DNA of 64,000 bases from Alphaproteobacteria bacterium (GCA_028284045.1 JANQSN010000041.1:47368-111367); one strand, 5' to 3'. Positions 38,236 through 47,838 are shown, counted from the first letter of the stretch. Made by a program: numbers and translations. Notes: generated by a model not told the origin, from the letters alone.

Positions 38236-39677
38236 AGGAGAATCCAGGCGGCGAGGCCGAGAAAGGCGAAGAACCCGACGACGTCGGTCACCGTGGTCAG
38301 AAAGACCGAGGATGCCACCGCCGGATCCACCTTCAGCCGGTCCAGCAGCAGCGGGATCACCGTCCCGCTAAATCCCGCGCAGGTCAAGGTGACCACCATG
38401 GCCACGGCGATGACCAGGCCGATCATCACGTCGCCGAACCACAAGGCGGCGATCGGCCCGGCGATGGCGGCGAAGATCAGGCCGTTCAGGCTGCCGACCA
38501 GCACTTCCTTCCAAAGCACGCGGGCGGCGTTGTCGCCGCTCAGCTCGCGCACGGCGATCGCGCGCACCGCCACGGTCAGGCTCTGGGTGCCGGCATTGCC
38601 GCCCATGCTGGCGACGATCGGCATCAGCACGGCGAGCGCCACCACCTGCTGGATCGTCGCTTCGAACAGCGCGATGACGCCCGAGGCGATGATCGCCGTC
38701 AGCAGGTTGACGGCGAGCCAGGCGAAGCGCGACCGCGTCGTCTGCACGGTGGCCCGGTAGAGGTCGTCGGCGCTGACGCCGCCGAGCTTCAGGAGGTCGT
38801 CCTCGGCCTCCTCATCGATCACGTCGACCACGTCGTCGACGGTGATCACGCCGATCAGCCGACCGGCGGGATCGACCACGGGGGCGGAGACCAGCCCGTA
38901 TTGGCGGAACAGGAAGGCCACCTCCTCCTGGTCCATCTCCGCCGGGATGGTGCGGATCTCGTCGTCGGTCAGGTCGCGGATCTTGGAGGAGCGGCGGTTG
39001 CGCAGGATCTGCGACAGCTTGACGATCCCGGTCGGCCGGTAGGCCGGATCGACCGCCAGGACGATGTGGAAGTCGTCCGGCAGGGTCTCCACCGTGCGCA
39101 GCCAGTCGATGGTCTTGCCGACCGTCCAGAACATCGGCACCGCCACCACCTCGCGCTGCATCAGGCGGCCGGCGGAGTATTCCGGGAAGGTCAGGCCCTC
39201 TTCGACCAGCAGCCGCTCGCGCGCCGGCAGGGCCTCCAGCACCGCCTCGCGGATGTCGTCGGCCAGGTCCTCCGCCAGGCCTAGCGCGTCGTCGCTGTCC
39301 AACTCCGCCAGCGCCTGGGCGATCTCCTGCGGCGCCAACAGCGGCAGCACCTGGCCGCGCACCTCTTCGTCGAGATGGCTCAGCATCTCCGGGTCGTCGA
39401 TGATCCGCGGGCGGATCAGGTCGACGAGCTGGGTGCGATGATCGGGGTGCAGGTGCTCCAGCAGATCGGCGAGGTCGGCGGCATGCAAGGGCGCGACCAG
39501 CCGCTGGGCCTCCGCCGCAGCGTCGCCGGCAGGCGCGCCGTCGGCGCTCGGCGCCGTCTCCTCGGCCGCGGCGTCGAGCGCTTCTTCCACCGCCTCGATC
39601 AGGGTCGGGCTGATGCCGTAGCCGGCGTCCGCGTCGTCGGCGGCATCGCTCGGATCGGTCACCGGCGCTTCGGCCAT
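38232..39677 (-). CDS. mgtE: Magnesium transporter MgtE
   Basis: 481 residues from ATG 39677 with GGGGGG upstream; an in-frame start at 39749 would add 24 residues without homology. The N domain (~55-160, LLEHLHPDHRTQLVDLI) leads into paired CBS domains (~165-290, GVITVDDVVDVIDEEAEDDLL) and five membrane helices. SMGGNAGTQSLTVAVRAIA lines the pore. Inner-membrane Mg2+ channel gated by cytoplasmic Mg2+ bound at the acidic CBS face. The first 50 residues are an acidic Ala-rich leader. Confidence 0.96.
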   Translation of the reverse strand: MAEAPVTDPSDAADDADAGYGISPTLIEAVEEALDAAAEETAPSADGAPAGDAAAEAQRLVAPLHAADLADLLEHLHPDHRTQLVDLIRPRIIDDPEMLSHLDEEVRGQVLPLLAPQEIAQALAELDSDDALGLAEDLADDIREAVLEALPARERLLVEEGLTFPEYSAGRLMQREVVAVPMFWTVGKTIDWLRTVETLPDDFHIVLAVDPAYRPTGIVKLSQILRNRRSSKIRDLTDDEIRTIPAEMDQEEVAFLFRQYGLVSAPVVDPAGRLIGVITVDDVVDVIDEEAEDDLLKLGGVSADDLYRATVQTTRSRFAWLAVNLLTAIIASGVIALFEATIQQVVALAVLMPIVASMGGNAGTQSLTVAVRAIAVRELSGDNAARVLWKEVLVGSLNGLIFAAIAGPIAALWFGDVMIGLVIAVAMVVTLTCAGFSGTVIPLLLDRLKVDPAVASSVFLTTVTDVVGFFAFLGLAAWILL

Positions 39678-39870
39678 GTCGCACCCCCCCGGTCCGGCGC
39701 CCGAGCCGGACTGAGCCGAGGGACGCGCGCTTCTCGTCTTGCACGGCACCGGCCGCGCAGACCGGACCGCCGCGGATCGTCAATCATCCGTCGTTGCGAT
39801 ACGCGGTTGGCTAGCCGATCGGATCCGCTCAATCCGCGTGGGTTGTCGGTCCAATCGCCATGCCGCGCAA

Positions 39871-39890
39871 GCCCGCCGGGACCGGCGGGC
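39871..39890 (-). terminator. Hairpin after the FAD dehydrogenase gene
   Basis: GCCCGCCGG (39871-39879) pairs with CCGGCGGGC (39882-39890), seven bases beyond the stop at 39897. There is no T-run, so it may stop transcription only weakly or stabilise the mRNA end. The rest of 39678-39896 shows no gene. Confidence 0.4.
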
Positions 39891-39896
39891 GCGGGA

Positions 39897-42317
39897 CTAT
39901 CCCCGCAGGCGCACGCCGTCGGGGTCGAACAGCGGGCGGGTGGCGAGGCGGGCGGGGCGGCGGTCGCCGAGGATCTCGATCTCCACGGCGCGGCCCTCGG
40001 CGATCAGATCGACGGGCAGGAAGCCGATCGCCACCGATGCCCCGACATGATGGGCATAGCCGCCCGAGGTGACGAAGCCCACCACCCGGCCGTCATGCCA
40101 GATCGGCTCGTCGCCCGAGACATCGGCGTCGTCGGCATCGACGACGAAGGTGGCGAGACGCCGGTCGGGCGGCGCGTCGCGGTCGGCCAGGGCGGCGGCC
40201 CGGCCGATGAAGTCGGTCGGCTTGCCATAGGCGACGAAGCGATCCAGCCCGGTCTCCACCGGGCGATAGTCGGGCCGGTACTCGCGCAGCCAGGATCCGA
40301 AGCCCTTCTCCAGCCGCAGGCTCATCATCGCGCGCATGCCGAACGGCGTCAGGCCGAGATCGGCGCCGGCCTGGGTCAGCGCCTCGTAGAGCGCCAACTG
40401 CTCCGCCGCCGGCACATAGATCTCGTAGCCGAGATCGCCGGTGTAGCTGACCCGCTGCACGATCGCACGGCTCAACCCCACCTCCATCTCCGCCACGCCC
40501 AGGAAGGGCAGCGCGGCGGTGGACACATCCGCGCGGGCGACCCGCGACAGCAGCGTGCGGGCCTCGGGCCCCGCGATCTGGAAGCCGAGGCGCGCGAGCG
40601 AGAGGTTGGTCAGCGAGACGCTGCCGTCGTCCGGCAAATGCCGCTCGAACCACCGTGTGTGATAGGCCTGCGCACCAAAGGACGCGGTGAGCTGGAAGCG
40701 ATCTTGCGCCAGCGCGGAGATGGTGAAGTCGCCGATGATGCGGCCCTGGGGGCTGAGCAGCGGCGACAGCGTCAGCCGGCCGACCTTCGGCATCCGCCCA
40801 GCCATGACGCGGTCCAGCCAATCGCGCGCGCCCGCGCCCGTCACCTCGTACTTCGCGAAGTTGTGGATTTCGTTGAGGCCGACGGCGGTGCGCACGGCGC
40901 GGCATTCCCGCGCCACCGCGGCGAAGGCGTTGGAGCGGCGGAAGCTCGGCGTCTCGAACAGCGCCTCGTCCTCGCCGGCGAAGTAGTTGACATGCTCCAG
41001 TCCGTAGCCGCTGCCGAAGACCGCCCGGCGCGAGCGCCACACGCCATAGGCCGGCGTGACGTTCATCGGCCGGCCCACCGGCAGCTCTTCGTTGGGATAG
41101 CTGATGGAGAAGCGGCGCTGGTAGTTCTCCACCACCTTGTGGCGGGTATAGGCGGGGGTGATCCAACGGCCGAAGCGGGCGACGTCCATGGCGAAGACGT
41201 CGCGCGACGGCTCCCCCTCCACCATCCATTCCGCCAGCGTCAGCCCGACGCCGCCGCCCTGGCTGAAGCCGGCCATGACGGCACACGCGCTCCAGAAATT
41301 GCGCAGGCCCGGGACCGGCCCGACCAGCGGGTTGCCGTCGGGCGCGAAGGTGAAGGGGCCGTTGATCACCTGCTTCACGCCGGCCCGTTCCAGGCAGGGG
41401 TAGCGGCGATAGGCGACCTCCAGCCGGTCGCCGAAGCGGTCGAAATCGACCTCCAACAACTCGTGGCCGAAGTCCTGCGGCGTGCCGTCCACCGCCCAGG
41501 GGTGGCAGGCCTGCTCGTAGAAGCCGATGACCAGCCCGCGGCCCTCCTGGCGCAGATAGCTTTCGCCGCCGGGATCGATGACATGCGGCAGCTCGCCGTC
41601 GCGCTCGTAGACCTCCGCGATGTCGTCGGTGACGAGATATTGATGTTCCATGGCGTGCAGCGGCAGGAACACACCGGCCAGGGCGCCGACCTCCCGCGCC
41701 CACAGTCCGGCGGCGTTGACGACGTGTTCCGCGACCACCGGGCCGGCGGCCGTCGCCACCGTCCAGGACCCGTCGGGCCGCGGGGTCAGGCCGGTTACGG
41801 GCGTGTGCAACGCCACCTCCGCGCCGGCCAGGCGGGCCGCCTTGACATAGGCGTGGGTCGTGCCGGACGGGTCGAGATGGCCGTCCAGCGGGTCGTAGAG
41901 CGCCCCCAGCACACCGTCGACATCGGTGATCGGCGACAGCCGGGCGATCTCCTCAGGGCCGAGGATGTCCGTCTCCAGGCCCATATAGCGGTGCTTGGCG
42001 CGCTCCGCCTTCAGGAAGTCCAGCCGGTCGGGCGTCGTCGCCAGCGTCAGGCCGCCGACATGGTGCAGGCCGCAGGACTGCCCGGAGATCTCCTCCAGCT
42101 CGCGGTAGAGGCGGATGGTGTAGCCCTGCAGCGCCGCCATATTGGTATCGGCGTTCAGCGTGTGGAAACCGCCCGCGGCGTGCCAGGTCGATCCGGAGGT
42201 CAGGTCCGACCGCTCGATCAGCAGGACGTCGGTCCAGCCGAGCTTGGTCAGGTGGTAGAGCACGCTCGCCCCGACGACACCGCCGCCGATGACGGCGACC
42301 TGAACATGGCTCTTCAT
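39897..42317 (-). CDS. FAD-dependent demethylating dehydrogenase (dimethylglycine/sarcosine dehydrogenase-like, with GcvT domain)
   Basis: 806 residues; GGGGGAG precedes the ATG. N-terminal DAO fold with AVIGGGVVGASVLYHLTKLG for FAD, then WHAAGGFHTLNADTNMA, the covalent-flavin-type His region of DMGDH/SarDH. C-terminal half is a GcvT-like folate-binding aminomethyltransferase: GDFTISALAQDRFQLTA, SYTGDLGYEIYVPAAE, and FGMRAMMSLRLEKGFG. It oxidises N-methyl amines such as sarcosine or dimethylglycine and hands the methyl carbon to tetrahydrofolate. No betaine genes are adjacent. Confidence 0.92.
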   Translation of the reverse strand: MKSHVQVAVIGGGVVGASVLYHLTKLGWTDVLLIERSDLTSGSTWHAAGGFHTLNADTNMAALQGYTIRLYRELEEISGQSCGLHHVGGLTLATTPDRLDFLKAERAKHRYMGLETDILGPEEIARLSPITDVDGVLGALYDPLDGHLDPSGTTHAYVKAARLAGAEVALHTPVTGLTPRPDGSWTVATAAGPVVAEHVVNAAGLWAREVGALAGVFLPLHAMEHQYLVTDDIAEVYERDGELPHVIDPGGESYLRQEGRGLVIGFYEQACHPWAVDGTPQDFGHELLEVDFDRFGDRLEVAYRRYPCLERAGVKQVINGPFTFAPDGNPLVGPVPGLRNFWSACAVMAGFSQGGGVGLTLAEWMVEGEPSRDVFAMDVARFGRWITPAYTRHKVVENYQRRFSISYPNEELPVGRPMNVTPAYGVWRSRRAVFGSGYGLEHVNYFAGEDEALFETPSFRRSNAFAAVARECRAVRTAVGLNEIHNFAKYEVTGAGARDWLDRVMAGRMPKVGRLTLSPLLSPQGRIIGDFTISALAQDRFQLTASFGAQAYHTRWFERHLPDDGSVSLTNLSLARLGFQIAGPEARTLLSRVARADVSTAALPFLGVAEMEVGLSRAIVQRVSYTGDLGYEIYVPAAEQLALYEALTQAGADLGLTPFGMRAMMSLRLEKGFGSWLREYRPDYRPVETGLDRFVAYGKPTDFIGRAAALADRDAPPDRRLATFVVDADDADVSGDEPIWHDGRVVGFVTSGGYAHHVGASVAIGFLPVDLIAEGRAVEIEILGDRRPARLATRPLFDPDGVRLRG

Positions 42318-42416
42318 GAGGCTCCCCCGGTTTCACGGATGCGGGGGATTTGGGCACGGGCCGTGGTCCGGGGTCCAGCCCCGGGGATGCCGTTTTGTGG
42401 CACGAGCGCGACGTTT

Positions 42417-42476
42417 GGCCGATCGGGTGGCCGATCGGGTGGCCGATCGGGTGGCTGATCGGGTGGCTGATCTGGC
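42417..42476. repeat. Five 12-bp tandem repeats
   Basis: Units of GGCCGATCGGGT: three exact copies (42417-42452), one with C to T (42453-42464), and one degenerate (42465-42476). They fill the gap just after the djlA stop and 100 bases upstream of the FAD dehydrogenase gene. Copy number is likely to vary. Confidence 0.9.
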
Positions 42477-42481
42477 GGCGG

Positions 42482-43261
42482 TCAGCTCGCCCGGCGGATG
42501 CGGCGGATCTGGTTGAAGGCGACGTTGATGCGGGCCAGCCGCTCCGTCGCCAGCGCGACGAACTCGCCGGGCACGCCGAGGCCGAGCAGCCGGTCGGGGT
42601 GGTTCTGGCGGATCAGCCGGCGATAGACCTGCTTCAGGCAGTCGTCGGAGATCGCCGGATGGACGCCCAGCACGGCGTAGGGCTCGTCCTCCGGATTGCC
42701 GGCGTGCTGGGTCACCATCTGCTCGAACTGGGCCTCGGTGAAGCCGAAGATCGTGGCTACCGCGTGCAGATAGTCGATCTCCGACTCAAGCGGCGGCCCC
42801 TCGTCCGCCACGGCGATGACGAACAGCGCGTCGAGCACGCGTTCCAGCACGTCGGCCCGGCCGCGCAGCATGCGGGCCAGCCGCCGGGCATAGACGTCGT
42901 AGCCGCGCACCGACCGCTTGGCGATGTCGAAGACGCGGGTCAGGTTGGCCTCTTCGCTTTCCGGCACGGAGAACAGGCGGCGGAAGGCGGCGACCTCGCG
43001 TTGGCTGACATGCCCGTCCGCCTTGGCCATCTTGGCGGCGAGCGCGATGATCGCGATGGTGAAGGCGACCGTCTGGGTCGGATCGTCCGGCCCGCGGAAC
43101 GGGCGGATGACGGCGTCGATCAGGCGGCGCCAGAAGCTGCGCGGCGGTGCGGGGGCGGGCACGGGCGCCGGCGCCGGGCGCGGAGGCGCAGCCGGCAGGG
43201 CCAGCCGGGGCGGCTGGCGTTCCAGTACATCACCGTCGTGAGGGCCGTACACGGGCTCCAT
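42482..43261 (-). CDS. djlA: TerB-DnaJ co-chaperone (DjlA-like)
   Basis: 259 residues. An Ala/Pro-rich lead (~20-40) precedes a TerB domain (~65-185: ALAAKMAKADGHVSQREVAAFRRLF, VIAVADEGPPLESEIDYLH), and a C-terminal J domain with HPD in YRRLIRQNHPDRLLGLG. This is the DjlA order, though the N-terminal membrane helix of E. coli DjlA is missing, leaving a weak amphipathic helix (SFWRRLIDAVIRPFRG). Stimulates DnaK ATPase. The TerB domain is of interest given the ter locus 3 kb away. Confidence 0.88.
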   Translation of the reverse strand: MEPVYGPHDGDVLERQPPRLALPAAPPRPAPAPVPAPAPPRSFWRRLIDAVIRPFRGPDDPTQTVAFTIAIIALAAKMAKADGHVSQREVAAFRRLFSVPESEEANLTRVFDIAKRSVRGYDVYARRLARMLRGRADVLERVLDALFVIAVADEGPPLESEIDYLHAVATIFGFTEAQFEQMVTQHAGNPEDEPYAVLGVHPAISDDCLKQVYRRLIRQNHPDRLLGLGVPGEFVALATERLARINVAFNQIRRIRRAS

Positions 43262-43438
43262 CGGTTCTCAGACTTCCGCCAAGACCGGTGCACGATCCCG
43301 ACGACGCCGACGATGGGGCTCCGGCGCGCCGCGGGACACGTGCGTTGCGCTCTACCCCTATGGTCGCAGACAAGGGCCGGCCGCCGCAATCGAAACCGGT
43401 AAACGGGACCCTCGGCCGCGGGCGGCGGAGCCGCCGGA

Positions 43439-45127
43439 TCAGGCGGCGCGCACGTCGCCCAGGAAACGCTGGACGACGCCCTTCAGTTTCTCCGCCTGGC
43501 GCGACAGGTCGCCCGACGCCGACAGGAACGCGCCGGCGGCCTCGCCGGTCTCGCACGCAGCCTCGCGGACGTCGCCGATATTGCCGGTGACCTCGCGGGT
43601 GTCGTCGGCCGTCTGGGCGACGGAGTGGGCGATCTCCTGGGTGGCGGCGTTCTGCTCCTCCACCGCGGAGGCCACCTGGACCGAGATCTCGTTCATGCGG
43701 CCGATCTGGCCACCGATCCCCTCGATCGCCTTGACCGTGCGGCGGGTCGCCTCCTGGATCCCGGAGACCTGGCCGGCGATGTCTCCGGTCGCCTGGGCGG
43801 TCTGGCTGGCCAGGTTCTTCACCTCCGCCGCCACCACGGCGAAGCCCTTGCCGGCCTCGCCGGCGCGCGCCGCCTCGATGGTGGCGTTGAGGGCCAGCAG
43901 GTTGGTCTGCTCGGCGATGGAGGTGATCAGTTGCACCACCTCGCCGATCGTCTGGGCGGACTGGTCGAGCGCCGCGACCTCGGCGTTGGAGGTCTCCGCA
44001 TCGCTCACCGCGTCGGCCGCCAGGCTGGCCGCCTCGGTCACCAGGCGGCCGATCTCGCCGATGGAGGAGGTCAGCTCCTCCGTCGCCGCCGCCACGGTCT
44101 CGACATTGCCGGACGCCTGCGCCGCCGCGGTGGCGGTGGCGGTGGACCGGTCGGCCGCCCGCTCCGCCGTGCCGGTCAGCCCGTCGGCGGTGCCCTGCAG
44201 TTCCACCGCAGCCGCCGCCACGCCTTCCAGGAGCATCGCCACATCGCGATCGAAATCGCCGGTCAGGGAGGCCAGGCGGGTCGCCCGCTGGGCGTCGGCC
44301 TCATGCTTGCGCGCGGTCTCGGCGGCCAGTTCGTCGGCCCGCACGAGCCCGTCGCGGAACACCACCACGGCGCGGGCCATGGCCCCCAGCTCGTCCCGCC
44401 GGTCGGTGCCGGCGATCGACAACGACCGCTCGCCGTCCGCCAGGCGCCCCATGACGCCCGTCAGCGTCATGGTCGGCCGCGCCACCGCCCGGCCGAGCAG
44501 GACCGAGACGGCGATCAGCACGACGATGGCGCTGGCGCCGACCGCCGCGACGCTGATGCCGGCCCAGCGCAGTGCCGCCGTCACCGCCGCATCCTCCGCA
44601 CGCTGTTCGGCTGCCACCGTCTGCATCATGTCCTGCCAATGGGCCGTCAGGGCGGCGTAGTCATGATGCGCGTCGGTGAGGAACATGCTGGCCAGGAAGG
44701 CGTCGATGGTCGTCGTGTCCAGGGTTTCCACCGCCGCGTCCCGATAGGCGGCGAACAGCGTCCCCAGCTCGCCGACCGCCCCGTCGATCTGGCCGATGCC
44801 GAGCGCGGGCACCGCAGTCAGCGCGTCGGCGGCCGCGGTCAGGCGGGCCTTGGACTCGTCGACCGCCTGCTGGACATGGGCCGCGTCGACGTTCGACTGC
44901 TGCCAGGTGACCGATCGCATCATGTCGGCATGGGCCCCGGCGGCATTCAACATGACCGTCTGAAGGCCGGTTGCGGCGACGTTCACCGTCTCCGCCCGGC
45001 CCTGCGCCCCCTCGACTGCCCGATGGGTGAAGAACAAAACCGCACCGATCACCAGGATCAGTCCAATCGACAGCGCCGGCGTCAGCAGGAACTTTGCCGA
45101 TACGGGCAAGTCGTCAACCCGTTTCAT
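43439..45127 (-). CDS. Methyl-accepting chemotaxis protein
   Basis: 562 residues from ATG 45127; a TTG three codons upstream is possible. TM1 ~14-34 ([20 protein letters not shown]), a helical four-helix-bundle-type periplasmic domain (~40-185), TM2 ~190-212, HAMP (~213-265), and a signalling domain whose tip reads [31 protein letters not shown]. No C-terminal CheR-binding pentapeptide. It lies 48 bases downstream of a gene for a secreted Cache-domain protein, so the two are probably co-expressed; the Cache protein could present a ligand to this receptor. Confidence 0.94.
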   Translation of the reverse strand: MKRVDDLPVSAKFLLTPALSIGLILVIGAVLFFTHRAVEGAQGRAETVNVAATGLQTVMLNAAGAHADMMRSVTWQQSNVDAAHVQQAVDESKARLTAAADALTAVPALGIGQIDGAVGELGTLFAAYRDAAVETLDTTTIDAFLASMFLTDAHHDYAALTAHWQDMMQTVAAEQRAEDAAVTAALRWAGISVAAVGASAIVVLIAVSVLLGRAVARPTMTLTGVMGRLADGERSLSIAGTDRRDELGAMARAVVVFRDGLVRADELAAETARKHEADAQRATRLASLTGDFDRDVAMLLEGVAAAAVELQGTADGLTGTAERAADRSTATATAAAQASGNVETVAAATEELTSSIGEIGRLVTEAASLAADAVSDAETSNAEVAALDQSAQTIGEVVQLITSIAEQTNLLALNATIEAARAGEAGKGFAVVAAEVKNLASQTAQATGDIAGQVSGIQEATRRTVKAIEGIGGQIGRMNEISVQVASAVEEQNAATQEIAHSVAQTADDTREVTGNIGDVREAACETGEAAGAFLSASGDLSRQAEKLKGVVQRFLGDVRAA

Positions 45128-45175
45128 GGCCTTCAAGACCTTCAGTCAGGGAGAGGGGGCACCATCTGTCGGCTG

Positions 45176-45634
45176 CTATTGCTGATAGGCGCCGACACCG
45201 ATGACGTAGTCACCGACATTGACTACGTAGGAGGTCTTGTCTTCGACCGCGCCGCTCTGGGAGTTCTGCCACTGATACTCGACCCAGTCGGTGTCGGCGA
45301 CCTCGACGAACTCGCGGATGAACTGGCGGCCGGTCGGGTCGCGCAGATCGATCACGTTGCGGCCCATCAGATTGTGATTGGCACCATGGGCGGCGACGGT
45401 CCCGTCGGTCGCCAGCACGAAGACGTAGAGATCGCGGTCGCGGAACGTGGGGTCGTCGTTGAAGGCGGCGAACGCTGCATCGGCGCCTTCGGCCTGGAAC
45501 AGCGCGACCGCGCGCTCCGCCATCGCCTGCGCCTCATCCAACGTCGCGATGTCCTGCGCCTGGGCGGCGGCGCTCCACAGCATCGGGACCAGTGCGACCG
45601 TTGCGAGTACTCTCGATAGCGATTTCAGAGTCAT
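45176..45634 (-). CDS. Secreted single-Cache-domain protein (copy 1)
   Basis: 152 residues with signal peptide (VLATVALVPMLWSAAAQAQ, cut near residue 26). The rest is one small Cache domain without any membrane or signalling part: AMAERAVALFQAEGADAAFAAF, DRDLYVFVLATDGTVAAHG, the ANHNLMGRN loop, and VVNVGDYVIGVGAYQQ. Such free-standing sCache_2 proteins are periplasmic small-molecule binders. AGGAG precedes the ATG. It lies just ahead of the MCP gene and 287 bases after its paralogue at 45921, with which it shares most residues. Confidence 0.9.
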   Translation of the reverse strand: MTLKSLSRVLATVALVPMLWSAAAQAQDIATLDEAQAMAERAVALFQAEGADAAFAAFNDDPTFRDRDLYVFVLATDGTVAAHGANHNLMGRNVIDLRDPTGRQFIREFVEVADTDWVEYQWQNSQSGAVEDKTSYVVNVGDYVIGVGAYQQ

Positions 45635-45668
45635 GATCGTCTCCTGTCACAACATTGTGGCAAAGCGT

Positions 45669-45714
45669 CTCGGCCCAGGAATGCTGGCCTAGAATTTCTA
45701 AGAAACGTTTAATT
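45669..45714 (-). promoter_or_regulatory. Conserved upstream element of Cache gene copy 1
   Basis: On the minus strand it reads AATTAAACGTTTCTTAGAAA, then TTCTAGGCCAGCATTCCTGG, then GCCGAG. It contains the palindrome TAGAA-A-TTCTA and lies exactly 35 bases upstream of the ATG, as does the matching element before copy 2. Confidence 0.5.
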
Positions 45715-45920
45715 AAATGTTTCCGTTTGCCCGATTCGCGGGCCGACGGAGCGGTGCGGTTCGCGCGCAGGTGGGCGGCTGCACGCGACGGCGGTCTGGC
45801 CGGACGCGCATGCGGCGCGACCGTCGACCGGGGCCGACGGTCCAGTAGATTGAAACTAAAACAGTTTTGGATCAGGCCGGTGCGGGCGCGCCGGCAGGCG
45901 ATGGTTCGCCGGTCAGCCCT

Positions 45921-46379
45921 TTACCGCTGGTAGGCGCCGACGCCGATGATGTAGTCGCCGACGTTGACGATGTAGCTGGTCTTGTTCTCTACGACGCCGG
46001 TCTGCGGATTCTGCCACTGGTATTCGACCCAGCCGGCCCCGTCGACCTCCAGAAACTCGTGCACGAACAGGCGGCCGGAAGGGTCGCGCAGGTCCAGGAC
46101 GCTCCGGCCCACCAGATTGTGGTTGGCCCCGTGCGCGGCCATCGTGCCATCGGTCTGGATCGCGAAGACGTAGAGGTCGCGATCGTGGAACTGGGGCGAC
46201 ATGTTGAAAGCCTCGAAGGCGGCGTCGGTCCCTTCTGCTTGGAACAGGTCGACGGCGTGTTCCGCCATGGCCTGTGCCTCCTCCAGGGTGCCGTATTCCT
46301 GCGCGGAGGCGGGCGCGCTCCACAACAGCGTGGCCAGCGCCATCATCGCGAAGATGCCGGAAAGTCGCTTGGCAGGCAT
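45921..46379 (-). CDS. Secreted single-Cache-domain protein (copy 2)
   Basis: 152 residues, same length and organisation as copy 1: signal peptide (IFAMMALATLLWSAPASAQ), then LEEAQAMAEHAVDLFQAEGT, DRDLYVFAIQTDGTMAAHG, ANHNLVGRSVLDLRDPSGR, and NKTSYIVNVGDYIIGVGAYQ. GGGAG precedes the ATG. Tandem duplication is clear; differences cluster in the middle (NMSPQF against NDDPTF), where ligand contacts would be expected. Sequence 45635-45920 between the copies has no gene. Confidence 0.9.
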   Translation of the reverse strand: MPAKRLSGIFAMMALATLLWSAPASAQEYGTLEEAQAMAEHAVDLFQAEGTDAAFEAFNMSPQFHDRDLYVFAIQTDGTMAAHGANHNLVGRSVLDLRDPSGRLFVHEFLEVDGAGWVEYQWQNPQTGVVENKTSYIVNVGDYIIGVGAYQR

Positions 46380-46413
46380 GGTTTTCTCCCGAAGGAACTT
46401 TGTTTCAAATCTA

Positions 46414-46458
46414 CTCTGCCCAGCGAGGGTGACCTAGAACCTCTAATAATCACTTAAT
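46414..46458 (-). promoter_or_regulatory. Conserved upstream element of Cache gene copy 2
   Basis: On the minus strand: ATTAAGTGATTATTAGAGG, then TTCTAGGTCACCCTCGCTGG, then GCAGAG. Matches the element at 45669-45714 at the blocks ATTAA, TTAGA..TTCTAGG.CA and TGGGC.GAG with identical spacing to the ATG (35 bases). Confidence 0.5.
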
Positions 46459-46490
46459 CGCACGCAACTGTGCCCGGAGGATCGAATCAC

Positions 46491-46526
46491 AAGAAAAAGG
46501 GGCCGGCCCCTGTCGGGACCGGCCCC
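46491..46526 (-). terminator. Rho-independent terminator of the ter operon
   Basis: On the minus strand GGGGCCGG (46526-46519) pairs with CCGGCCCC (46506-46499), followed directly by TTTTTCTT. It lies 29 bases after the stop of the last terD gene: a strong intrinsic terminator. Confidence 0.88.
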
Positions 46527-46554
46527 GGTTCGATCGGAGCGATGGGCCGGGGCG

Positions 46555-47130
46555 TCAGATACTGACGCCGTGGTGGCGCGCCAACGGCCCGAGGCCGCCG
46601 GCGAAGCCCTGGCCGATCGCCTTGAACTTCCATTCCTCGCCGTGGCGGTAGATCTCGCCGAAGATCATCGCCGTCTCGGTGGAGGCATCCTCCGACAGGT
46701 CGTAGCGGGCGATCTCCGTCCCGCCGTCCTGGTTGACGACGCGGATGAACGCGTTGGACACCATGCCGAAATTCTGCTTGCGGCCCTCCGCCTCGTGGAT
46801 CGTCACGGCGAACACCGCCTTCTGGACGTCCGCGGGCACGGTGGCGAGGCCGACATTGACCTGCTCGTCGTCGCCTTCGCCTTCGCCGGTCAGGTTGTCG
46901 CCGAGATGCTCCACCGAGCCGTCGGACGACTTCAGGTTGTTATAGAAGATGAAGTCGGCATCGGCGCGCACCCGGCCGTCCGCGCCCACCAGGAAGACCG
47001 AGGCATCCAGATCGAAGGCCGCACCGTCGGTGGCCCGCGCGTCCCAGCCGAGCCCGACGGTGATCGCCTTCAGGCCCGGTGCCTCCTTGCTCAGGCTGAC
47101 ATTGCCGCCCTTGGTAAGACTGACTCCCAT
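46555..47130 (-). CDS. terD: TerD-family stress protein (copy 2)
   Basis: 191 residues from ATG 47130 (AGGACGAGGG upstream); the open frame further upstream is non-homologous. [20 protein letters not shown] is the TerD N-terminus. [27 protein letters not shown] and [21 protein letters not shown] contain the acidic calcium-binding loops, and [20 protein letters not shown] the second conserved block. Cytoplasmic; part of the tellurite/colicin/phage-resistance protein family whose mechanism is unsettled. Last gene of the ter operon. Confidence 0.95.
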   Translation of the reverse strand: MGVSLTKGGNVSLSKEAPGLKAITVGLGWDARATDGAAFDLDASVFLVGADGRVRADADFIFYNNLKSSDGSVEHLGDNLTGEGEGDDEQVNVGLATVPADVQKAVFAVTIHEAEGRKQNFGMVSNAFIRVVNQDGGTEIARYDLSEDASTETAMIFGEIYRHGEEWKFKAIGQGFAGGLGPLARHHGVSI

Positions 47131-47158
47131 CCCTCGTCCTTTCTGTTCTGGCAGGCAT

Positions 47159-47183
47159 GAGAAGGGGGCGTTGCCCCCTTCTC
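47159..47183 (-). other. Hairpin between the two terD genes
   Basis: An 11-bp perfect stem: GAGAAGGGGGC (47159-47169) with GCCCCCTTCTC (47173-47183) and a 3-base loop. No T-run follows, so it is more likely an mRNA-stability or attenuation element than a full terminator. Confidence 0.6.
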
Positions 47184-47193
47184 GAACGGACAC

Positions 47194-47769
47194 TCAGACA
47201 TTCACGCCGAAATTGCGGGCGAGCGGGCCGAGGCCACCGTTGTAGCCCTGGCCGACGGCGCGGAACTTCCACTCGCCGGAATGGCGGTAGACCTCGCCGA
47301 AGATCATCGCCGTCTCGGTCGAGGCGTCCTCGGTCAGGTCGTAGCGGGCGATCTCGGTGCCGTTGTCGGCGTTGACCACGCGCATGAAGGCGTTCGACAC
47401 CATGCCGAAGCTCTGCCGGCGGTTCTCCGCCTCGTGGATCGTCACGGCGACCGCCAGCTTCGACACGTCTGTCGGCACCTGGTTGAGCGCGACATTGACC
47501 GCCTCGTCATCGCCCTCGCCCTCGCCGGTCAGGTTGTCGCCGGTGTGCTCCACCGACCCGTCGGAAGACTTCAAGTTGTTGTAAAAGATGAAGTCGGAAT
47601 CCGACCGGACCTTGCCCTGTTCATTGAGCATGAACACGCTGGCGTCGAGGTCGAAATCGGCGCCATCGGTCGACCGGGTATCCCAGCCCAGCCCGATCAT
47701 GATCTTGGTGAGGCCCGGCGCCTCCTTGCTCAGGCTGACATTGCCGCCTTTGCTGAGCGAAACCCCCAT
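47194..47769 (-). CDS. terD: TerD-family stress protein (copy 1)
   Basis: 191 residues; AAGGAG precedes the ATG by 6. Same family and length as the next gene: [60 protein letters not shown], and [19 protein letters not shown]. The acidic Ca2+-binding residues are retained in both copies, so both are probably functional. It lies 69 bases downstream of the HAD gene. Confidence 0.95.
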   Translation of the reverse strand: MGVSLSKGGNVSLSKEAPGLTKIMIGLGWDTRSTDGADFDLDASVFMLNEQGKVRSDSDFIFYNNLKSSDGSVEHTGDNLTGEGEGDDEAVNVALNQVPTDVSKLAVAVTIHEAENRRQSFGMVSNAFMRVVNADNGTEIARYDLTEDASTETAMIFGEVYRHSGEWKFRAVGQGYNGGLGPLARNFGVNV

Positions 47770-47838
47770 CTCGGTCTCCTTTGCTGCTATCGACTTCCAG
47801 TCGATATGTCATGCCGGCCCGCCGGATCGGCGAACATT

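Noticed and set aside
39375..42458. A very long plus-strand open frame opposite the FAD dehydrogenase and mgtE
   Set aside because: It is an antisense shadow produced by high G+C; the translation is Arg/Gln/His-rich with no family motif, while the minus-strand genes have complete conserved motifs.
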